Source: Paracoccus yibinensis
GTDB lineage: Bacteria > Pseudomonadota > Alphaproteobacteria > Rhodobacterales > Rhodobacteraceae
DNA length: 34,587 bases
Direction: 5' to 3'
NCBI RefSeq assembly: GCF_030846195.1
Contig: NZ_JAVCWH010000020.1
Coordinates: 1-34,587, forward strand
Below, piece by piece: positions 28,931-34,587 of this stretch (position 1 is its first letter; every line of letters starts with the position of its first letter). A program made the translations under genes and the position numbers. Under the pieces are notes generated by a model. That model saw only the letters and a list, made by a program, of their open reading frames with translations. It made no database searches and was not told where the DNA came from.

Positions 28931-31422
28931 CCCGGCGCCAGCTTCTCAAGGCGCATGCTGCCGCGCTTGCCGCATCCGCCGCGGGGCTGCCGCACCAGGC
29001 CCTGTCCCAGCCCGTTCCGGGCGGCGTCGAGGCGCTGAAGATCCAGTGGTCCAAGGCCCCCTGCCGGTTCTGCGGCACCGGCTGCGGCGTGATGGTCGGC
29101 GTCAAGGAAGGCAAGGTCGTCGCCACCCATGGCGACATGCAGCACGAGGTCAATCGCGGCCTGAACTGCGTCAAGGGCTATTTCCTGTCCAAGATCATGT
29201 ACGGCGCCGACCGGCTGACGACCCCGCTGATGCGAAAGACGAACGGCCAGTTCGACAAGAACGGCGAATTCGAGCCGGTCAGCTGGGACGAGGCCTTCGA
29301 CGTCATGGCCGAAAGGGTGAAGAAGGTCCTGGCCGAAAAGGGTCCCGAGGGGATCGGTATGTTCGGATCGGGCCAGTGGACCGTTCTGGAAGGCTATGCG
29401 GCGACAAAGCTGATGCGGGCCGGGTTCCGGTCGAACAACCTCGATCCCAATGCGCGTCACTGCATGGCCTCGGCCGCCGTGGCCTTCATGCGCACCTTCG
29501 GCATCGACGAGCCGATGGGCTGCTATGACGATTTCGAACATGCGGATGCCTTCGTGCTGTGGGGATCGAACATGGCCGAGATGCATCCGATCCTGTGGAC
29601 CCGGCTGGCCGACCGCCGCCTGGGCACGCCGCACGTGAAATGCGCGGTCCTGTCCACCTTCACCCACCGCTCGATGGATCTGGCCGACATCCCGATCGTG
29701 TTCAAGCCGGGCACCGACTTGGCGATCCTGAACTATATCGCCAACCACATCATCCAGACCGGGCGCGTGAACCAGGACTTCGTGGACCGGCACACGGTCT
29801 TCAAGAAAGGCGCCACCAACATCGGTTATGGCCTGCGCCCCGAACACGAACTGGAACTGGCCGCCACCGGTGCCGGCAATCCCGGCCTGATGGAGGACAG
29901 CGATTTCGACGCGTTCAAGGAACACGTCTCGACCTATACGCTGGATTACGTGAGCGAGCTTTCCGGGGTCGAGCCGGGTTTCCTGGAGGAACTGGCCGAA
30001 ATCTATGCCGATCCCGACAGGAAGGTCATGTCGCTGTGGACGATGGGGTTCAACCAGCATGTCCGGGGCGTCTGGGCCAACCAGATGATCTATAACATCC
30101 ATCTGCTGACCGGAAAGATTTCGGAACCGGGCAACTCTCCCTTCTCGCTGACCGGCCAGCCTTCGGCTTGCGGCACGGCGCGCGAGGTCGGCACCTTTGC
30201 CCACCGCCTGCCCGCCGACATGGTGGTCACGAACCCCGAGCATGTCGCCCATACGGAAGAACTGTGGAAACTGCCGCACGGGCTTCTGAACACCAAGCCG
30301 GGCTTCCACGCGGTCTTGCAGGACCGGATGCTGAAGGACGGGGTGCTGAACTTCTACTGGATCCAGGTGAACAACAACCTCCAGGCCGCGCCCAATTCCC
30401 AAAACGAGACCTACCAGGGCTATCGCAACCCCGACAACCTGATCGTGGTGTCGGATGCCTATCCGACGGTGACCGCGATGGCCGCAGACATCATCCTTCC
30501 GGCCGCCATGTGGGTCGAGAAGGAGGGCGTCTATGGCAATGCCGAACGGCGCACCCATGCCTGGCACCAGCTTGTCGATGCGCCGGGCGAGGCGCGGTCG
30601 GATCTGTGGCAGCTTGTCGAATTCTCGAAACGCTTCACCACGGACGAGGTCTGGCCCGCAGAAATCCTTGAAGCCCATCCCGAGTATCGCGGCAAGACCC
30701 TGTTCGACGTCTGCTTCGCCAACGGCCAGGTGGACCGATTCCCGCTGGAGGACCTGCGCGAGGATTACGCGAACCAGGAGGCCAGGGATTTCGGCTTCTA
30801 CATCCAGAAGGGGTTGTTCGAGGAATATGCCGCCTTCGGACGCGGGCACGGCCACGACCTTGCCCCCTATGACGTCTATCAAAGCGACGACGTGCGCGGC
30901 CTGCGATGGCCGGTGGTGGACGGCGAGGAAACCCGCTGGCGCTTCCGCGAGGGCTATGACCCCTATGTCAAGCCGGGCAAGGGGGTCGAATTCTATGGCA
31001 ACCCTGACGGCCGGGCAGTCATCATCGCCGTTCCCTATGAACCGCCCGCCGAAAGCCCGGACGAGGAATTCGACATGTGGCTGGTGACGGGCCGGGTTCT
31101 GGAACACTGGCATTCCGGTTCGATGACGATGCGCGTGCCCGAGCTTTACAAGGCCTTTCCCGGCGCCAAGGTCTTCATGAACGCCATCGACGCCCGCGAG
31201 CGTGGCCTGAACCAGGGGATGGAGGTGCGCATCATCTCGCGCCGGGGCGAGATCCGCAGCCGCGTGGAAACGCGCGGCCGCAACCGGATGCCGCCTGGCG
31301 TGATCTTCGTGCCATGGTTCGATGCCAGCCAGCTGATCAACAAGGTGACGCTGGACGCGACGGACCCGATCTCGAAGCAGACCGACTTCAAGAAATGCGC
31401 CGTGCGTGTGGAGCGGGTGTGA
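28915..31422 (+). CDS. napA: Periplasmic nitrate reductase catalytic subunit NapA
   Basis: 835 residues. Reduces nitrate to nitrite in the periplasm with bis-MGD molybdenum. The N-terminus has a twin-arginine signal (LTRRQLLKAHAAALAASAAG). The [4Fe-4S] ligands are Cys50, Cys53, Cys57 and Cys85 (CRFCGTGCG, GLNCVKGYF), and the Mo-ligand Cys183 lies in NARHCMAS, as in NapA and not the Asp of NarG. The length is usual. The 3' end overlaps napB as TGATG. Together with NapB and NapC it forms an electron route from quinol to nitrate that serves redox balancing or the first step of denitrification. Confidence 0.97.
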   Translation: MPLDLTRRQLLKAHAAALAASAAGLPHQALSQPVPGGVEALKIQWSKAPCRFCGTGCGVMVGVKEGKVVATHGDMQHEVNRGLNCVKGYFLSKIMYGADRLTTPLMRKTNGQFDKNGEFEPVSWDEAFDVMAERVKKVLAEKGPEGIGMFGSGQWTVLEGYAATKLMRAGFRSNNLDPNARHCMASAAVAFMRTFGIDEPMGCYDDFEHADAFVLWGSNMAEMHPILWTRLADRRLGTPHVKCAVLSTFTHRSMDLADIPIVFKPGTDLAILNYIANHIIQTGRVNQDFVDRHTVFKKGATNIGYGLRPEHELELAATGAGNPGLMEDSDFDAFKEHVSTYTLDYVSELSGVEPGFLEELAEIYADPDRKVMSLWTMGFNQHVRGVWANQMIYNIHLLTGKISEPGNSPFSLTGQPSACGTAREVGTFAHRLPADMVVTNPEHVAHTEELWKLPHGLLNTKPGFHAVLQDRMLKDGVLNFYWIQVNNNLQAAPNSQNETYQGYRNPDNLIVVSDAYPTVTAMAADIILPAAMWVEKEGVYGNAERRTHAWHQLVDAPGEARSDLWQLVEFSKRFTTDEVWPAEILEAHPEYRGKTLFDVCFANGQVDRFPLEDLREDYANQEARDFGFYIQKGLFEEYAAFGRGHGHDLAPYDVYQSDDVRGLRWPVVDGEETRWRFREGYDPYVKPGKGVEFYGNPDGRAVIIAVPYEPPAESPDEEFDMWLVTGRVLEHWHSGSMTMRVPELYKAFPGAKVFMNAIDARERGLNQGMEVRIISRRGEIRSRVETRGRNRMPPGVIFVPWFDASQLINKVTLDATDPISKQTDFKKCAVRVERV

Positions 31423-31880
31423 TGGGACAGATCCGCCTTTCGCTTGTCCTCGCCGCCTGTTTCGCCGCCAGCTTCGTCATGGCGCAGAACGTGCCCGAAC
31501 TGTCCGGGCCGCAGCCCGACCCCATGGAGTCGGTGTCGGCCGAGCCGGTGCCGCGGTTTGTCACGGACGACGTGCGGCAGATGCGGGCCTATCCCGAACA
31601 GCCCCCGGTGATCCCCCATTCGATCGACGGCTATCAGCTGTCGGTCAACACCAACCGCTGCATGTCCTGCCACACGCGCGAGATGACGGAAGGGTCGGGC
31701 GCGCCGATGATCTCGATCACCCACTATATGACGCGCGAAGGGCAGATGCTGGCCGATGTCTCGCCGCGGCGGTATTTCTGCACCCAGTGCCACGTGCCGC
31801 AGGCGGACGCGCCGGCTCTGATCGAGAACACCTTCACCGACATGTCCGAGATGGGCGCGACCGGCACCGGGAGGGAATGA
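31422..31880 (+). CDS. napB: NapB dihaem cytochrome c subunit
   Basis: 152 residues with a cleavable signal peptide (LSLVLAACFAASFVMAQN). Two haem c sites are present (CMSCH, CTQCH). NapB passes electrons from NapC to NapA in the periplasm. The start overlaps the napA stop. One base separates it from napC. Confidence 0.95.
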   Translation: MGQIRLSLVLAACFAASFVMAQNVPELSGPQPDPMESVSAEPVPRFVTDDVRQMRAYPEQPPVIPHSIDGYQLSVNTNRCMSCHTREMTEGSGAPMISITHYMTREGQMLADVSPRRYFCTQCHVPQADAPALIENTFTDMSEMGATGTGRE

Positions 31881-31881
31881 C

Positions 31882-32565
31882 ATGCGCCGGATCCTGCAAC
31901 CCTTCCGCTGGTTCTGGCGCGTCCTGTGGACCCCGGCGGGCACCCTGGGTCTGGGTTTCCTGACGCTTGGCGGCTTTGTCGGCGGCGTGGTGTTCTGGGG
32001 GGCATTCAACACGGCCCTGGAATTCACCAATACCGAAGGCTTCTGCATCTCGTGCCACGAGATGCGCGACAACGTTTATGAGGAGATGTCGCACACGGTC
32101 CATTATTCGAACCGGTCGGGCGTGCGGGCGGGGTGTCCCCAGTGCCATGTGCCGCATGACTGGACCGACAAGATCGCCCGCAAGATGCAGGCCTCGAAAG
32201 AGGTCTGGGGTTCGATCTTCGGCACCATCGATACGAGGCAGGAGTTCCTCGAACACCGTCTGGTAATGGCCAAGCGCGAATGGGCGCGGCTGAAGGCGAA
32301 TGACAGCCTGGAATGCCGCAACTGTCATTCGGCCATCGCGATGGACCTTGGGCGCCAGGCGCCGCGCGCAGCCGAGATCCACACCAAGTATCTTCTTTCC
32401 GGCGAGCGCACCTGCATCGAGTGCCACCAGGGTATCGCCCACGAACTGCCGGACATGACGGGGGTGGATCCCGGCTGGACCGTGCCGCCGGAACTTCAGG
32501 GAGAGGTACTGCCAGGGATGACGGAAGCGGAAGAGGTCAGAAGCTATCTGGGACAACTGCCCTGA
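31882..32565 (+). CDS. napC: NapC membrane tetrahaem quinol dehydrogenase
   Basis: 227 residues. An N-terminal anchor (TLGLGFLTLGGFVGGVVFWGAF) is followed by four haem sites (CISCH, CPQCH, CRNCH, CIECH), the NapC/NirT pattern. It oxidises ubiquinol or menaquinol and reduces NapB. Last gene of nap; a perfect 10-bp hairpin lies 40 bases downstream. NapG and NapH are absent, as usual in this group. Confidence 0.96.
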   Translation: MRRILQPFRWFWRVLWTPAGTLGLGFLTLGGFVGGVVFWGAFNTALEFTNTEGFCISCHEMRDNVYEEMSHTVHYSNRSGVRAGCPQCHVPHDWTDKIARKMQASKEVWGSIFGTIDTRQEFLEHRLVMAKREWARLKANDSLECRNCHSAIAMDLGRQAPRAAEIHTKYLLSGERTCIECHQGIAHELPDMTGVDPGWTVPPELQGEVLPGMTEAEEVRSYLGQLP

Positions 32566-32605
32566 GCAGGGGATCGCGGCTGGACCCCCTTCGGGACATG
32601 ACCCG

Positions 32606-32635
32606 GGCCAGCCTGAAGCGTATCGCAGGCTGGCC
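32606..32635. terminator. Convergent hairpin between nap and esterase gene
   Basis: GGCCAGCCTG (32606-32615) and CAGGCTGGCC (32626-32635) form a perfect 10-bp inverted repeat with a 10-base loop. There is no U tract, so it would work as a stable end or a Rho-assisted terminator. The position between two converging genes supports the role. Confidence 0.6.
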
Positions 32636-32647
32636 AAGGCAGGGGCG

Positions 32648-33682
32648 TCAATGCGCGGGCTTGTTAAGGAAGAAGCGCACCATCTCGGCACTGGCATCGG
32701 GTCCTTGGGGGTCGGTGTAGGACCCGCCGGGCCTGCCGCCCGACCAGGCATGTCCCAGACCGTCTATGACCCAATGTTCCAGAAGGACGCGGCCGTCCAG
32801 GAGGGCGGTGATCTCGCGGCTGAAACCACGCGAACCGATCCTGCCGGTCTTTCGCTCAAGCACGGTCTGGTCAGGTCCCGAGGCAAGGGTGGCTGCGGCG
32901 ATCCGCTCTCCGTTCAGGGGGTGGACCGTCTTGTCGGCGCTGCCGTGGAAGACGATGGTCGGCGTGGGTCTGATGTCCCGGCGCGGCGCGGTCTGGCCCG
33001 CGTCATTGCCGCTCATGGCGGCGAAGGCCGAAGGCACGTCCCTGGCGGCGCCGAAAGGCAGGCCGGAATGGGCGCCGACCGCGGCGAAAACATCGGGATG
33101 CGTCTGGCCCAGGATCACGGCCATGGCCGCCCCGGCGGAAAGACCCGCCACGAAAATCCGGTCCCGGGGCACCTTGTGGCGGCCCGCCAGGTCAAGCGCC
33201 ATCTGCGCCAGGATCTCCGGCTCGCCCCGGCCGCGGCGCTGATCGCCAGTGCTGAACCAGTTCCAGCAGGACTGGGCGTTCTCGCCGCGCGACTGATGGG
33301 GATAAAGGATGAGCAGCCGGTGTTCTTCGGCCAAGGCATTCATGCCCGTCCCTCGCGCGAAATCGGCTGGGGTCTGCGTGCAGCCGTGCAGCATGACGAT
33401 CATGCCCTGGATGCCCTTGTCGGCCGAGGCAGGCACATAGGCCATATACTCCCGGCTGCCGGCCGGGCATGAAAAGCGGTCGGTCGTGATAATGGCGCCC
33501 GGCGGAATCGGATCGGCGACGGGATGTGCGCCCGGAGGGGCAAAGGGCGGCTGAAAGCCCGTGATCTCGCCCGGAACGCTAAGGCCATGCTGGGCCAGGG
33601 TGCGCTGCACGAGATCATTCGGCCCTTGAAGCCGCAGTTTGTCGATCGCCTGGCGCAAGGCGCCGACGTTGAAGGTCTTCAT
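32648..33682 (-). CDS. PHB-depolymerase-like / LpqC-type esterase
   Basis: 344 residues. An alpha/beta hydrolase of the short-chain poly(3-hydroxyalkanoate) depolymerase/feruloyl-esterase type. The oxyanion region is MIVMLHGCTQTPADFA, the catalytic Ser lies in VAGLSAGAAMA, the Asp probably in FHGSADKTVHP, and the His in GLGHAWSGG. The DNA-like N-terminal part (MKTFNVGALRQAIDKL) is not a secretion signal, so the enzyme may act in the cytoplasm or on granules. It starts 20 bases after a ribbon-helix-helix regulator on the same strand, which probably co-regulates it. The polymer or ester substrate is unknown. Confidence 0.85.
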   Translation of the reverse strand: MKTFNVGALRQAIDKLRLQGPNDLVQRTLAQHGLSVPGEITGFQPPFAPPGAHPVADPIPPGAIITTDRFSCPAGSREYMAYVPASADKGIQGMIVMLHGCTQTPADFARGTGMNALAEEHRLLILYPHQSRGENAQSCWNWFSTGDQRRGRGEPEILAQMALDLAGRHKVPRDRIFVAGLSAGAAMAVILGQTHPDVFAAVGAHSGLPFGAARDVPSAFAAMSGNDAGQTAPRRDIRPTPTIVFHGSADKTVHPLNGERIAAATLASGPDQTVLERKTGRIGSRGFSREITALLDGRVLLEHWVIDGLGHAWSGGRPGGSYTDPQGPDASAEMVRFFLNKPAH

Positions 33683-33702
33683 CTGTCTTTCCTTTGCAAG
33701 GA

Positions 33703-34125
33703 CTAGAGAATACGGTCGGCCAGGGCCTTCCTGACGTCAGGACTGGCCTGCAACGCGCCCAGGACAGAGATCGAACCGATCGTGGCCCGTGCAAGTTCCG
33801 GTGTGACATCCGGGGCAAACCGCGCCAGGCCGACCACCTTCACATGCAGCACTTCGCCCGCATCTCGCGTGGCCTCAAGCTCGGCCCTGCTGAAATCCCT
33901 CAGGCCCATGTCCATCATGTGACGGTCGATCGACCGTGCGACGATATCGCGGTGGCTGTCCAACTGGTTGCGGATCGCCGTGCGGATGAAGTCGCTGCGG
34001 TTCGAATAAAAGCCTTCCTGGACCAGAAGATCGATGCGGCCAAGATCGACATAGCCCAGGTTGATCGTGATCTTTTCTGTTTCGGGTGCCCTGTCCCGAA
34101 GGGAGCGTATTTCTGCCATGATCAT
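33703..34125 (-). CDS. Ribbon-helix-helix (CopG/ParD-like) transcriptional regulator
   Basis: 140 residues. The RHH fold is clear at about 19-60: a basic strand (KITINLGYVDLGRIDLLV) and two helices (YSNRSDFIRTAIRNQLDSH). A C-terminal part of about 80 residues is unusual in simple antitoxins and suggests a ligand- or partner-binding role. The start is ATG 34123-34125 or 34117-34119 (MIMAEIR or MAEIR); the first has GGATGGA just ahead. That ribosome site is itself part of a set of GGATGG half-sites, so the protein could repress its own translation start. The esterase follows by 20 bases. Confidence 0.75.
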   Translation of the reverse strand: MIMAEIRSLRDRAPETEKITINLGYVDLGRIDLLVQEGFYSNRSDFIRTAIRNQLDSHRDIVARSIDRHMMDMGLRDFSRAELEATRDAGEVLHVKVVGLARFAPDVTPELARATIGSISVLGALQASPDVRKALADRIL

Positions 34126-34459
34126 TTTCCATCCACATGGATGGTATATGGATGGAGAACGGTGTTGTTCAAGAGGGGATCCTGGTCGTGATGCGAAAAA
34201 CCGGTGGGCTCCAGAAAGGAGAGCGGCCTGTCCTGGGCGTTCTTTCCGGCACATCTCCTCGGCCCCTGATTATGGTAACTGTAGAAGCAGAGCAGTCAGC
34301 CGGAACGATGGCCGTCGCGGGGGCCTCTTACCTCCTGTCTTCGCGGGCCGGATTCCTCTGGCGATCCTTGCCGCGTCATGGTGTTCCGATGCGGCCTTCA
34401 TCCTGGTTTGCAGCACCGTTTCGGACAGTGGGTCATCTCCGCTCCGAGGAGGCTGATTT
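34126..34459. other. Non-coding right-end stretch, no gene supported
   Basis: 334 bases. The left end holds the GGATGG half-sites. Beyond 34156 no reading frame has a ribosome site with a recognisable product; the long overlapping frames have no family signature. One bounded by 34137-34490 would read across the operator and was not accepted. Confidence 0.5.
34129..34155. promoter_or_regulatory. Triple half-site operator of RHH regulator
   Basis: CCATCC (34129-34134), GGATGG (34139-34144) and GGATGG again (34150-34155). The first two form an inverted repeat with a 4-base spacer and the last two a direct repeat. Starts are 10 and 11 bases apart, one helical turn, as expected for adjacent RHH dimers. 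It begins 4 bases before the regulator's start codon. Confidence 0.6.
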
Positions 34460-34587
34460 GTGGCAAGCACACGCCGACCCTGGCAAATAGCCACGCGCCG
34501 GGGGATCCCGTGCAACGTGGTGATGCCGCGCACGGCGCCGCAGGCCAAGAAGGACACGGTGCGCCGCTATGGCGGCGTGATCACCGA
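34460..34587 (+). pseudogene. Truncated, frameshifted threonine/serine dehydratase remnant, open at window edge
   Basis: The last frame reads ATRRGIPCNVVMP and then TAPQAKKDTVRRYGG, typical of PLP-dependent threonine/serine dehydratases just after the SSGNHAQALALAA helix. In this sequence that helix is broken. The preceding bases spell GKHTPTLA in a different frame, and the join (ctggcaaatagccacg) looks about 2 bases shorter than expected. No upstream lysine-containing N-terminal half was found. Either a pseudogene or the product of a sequence error; the part beyond the window is unseen. Confidence 0.5.

Noticed and set aside
27925..31113. Long minus-strand frame opposite napEFDA
   Set aside because: It mirrors the nap genes in an antisense frame, has no family signature or ribosome site, and high GC with strong third-position bias commonly opens such frames.
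34137..34490. Plus-strand frame at the right end
   Set aside because: It starts inside the half-site operator, has no recognisable domain and overlaps the dehydratase remnant in another frame.

Overview
The window is high-GC, gene-dense DNA that reads as the chromosome of an alphaproteobacterium. Paracoccus or a close relative in the Rhodobacterales fits best. The reasons are a napEFDABC operon in that order, homogentisate catabolism under a divergent MarR regulator, two Ku genes with a LigD, and several candidate promoters of the EcfG type (GGAAC-N17-GTT), the signature of the alphaproteobacterial general stress response. No tRNA, rRNA, CRISPR array or insertion sequence was recognised.

Layout. 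1-1060 (-) is the 5' part of homogentisate dioxygenase, divergent from a MarR-type regulator. Three copies of a 16-bp palindrome lie between them. 1599-2633 (-) is a lone tyrosine recombinase. 2672-4665 (-) is a two-gene membrane/periplasmic-protease-like unit. 4905-6035 (+) is a glycine-rich BON-domain protein, facing a 3-methyladenine DNA glycosylase across a shared hairpin terminator. An SDR and a quinone oxidoreductase follow on the minus strand up to 8450.

8606-17577 (+) is a tightly coupled five-gene glycan cluster. Four of its ORFs carry a glycosyltransferase module. In three of them that module is fused to a second enzyme: UDP-galactopyranose mutase, a Gfo/Idh/MocA dehydrogenase, and a GH1-like glycosidase. 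A free-standing MDR dehydrogenase sits among them, and an FNR-type box lies upstream. The cluster suggests a galactofuranose-containing glycan. No exporter or polymerase is in view.

17614-27689 looks like a general-stress-response island. It holds ku1-ligD (+), a convergent second ku (-), a DUF892 ferritin-like protein with a thioredoxin-reductase-like flavoprotein (-), and a long minus-strand run: manganese catalase, SRPBCC protein, Zn-alcohol dehydrogenase, two tiny membrane proteins, an unknown anchored protein and a DUF421 protein. EcfG-like promoters stand 28-51 bases before ku1, ku2, the DUF892 gene and the catalase, and a looser one stands before the BON gene. The DUF892 and catalase promoters also share a 21-base upstream element.

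27973-32565 (+) is the periplasmic nitrate reductase operon napEFDABC, ended by a 10-bp hairpin shared with a convergent PHB-depolymerase-like esterase (32648-33682, -). The esterase follows a ribbon-helix-helix regulator whose start overlaps a set of GGATGG half-sites. The right edge (34460-34587) looks like a 5'-truncated, frameshifted remnant of a threonine/serine dehydratase.
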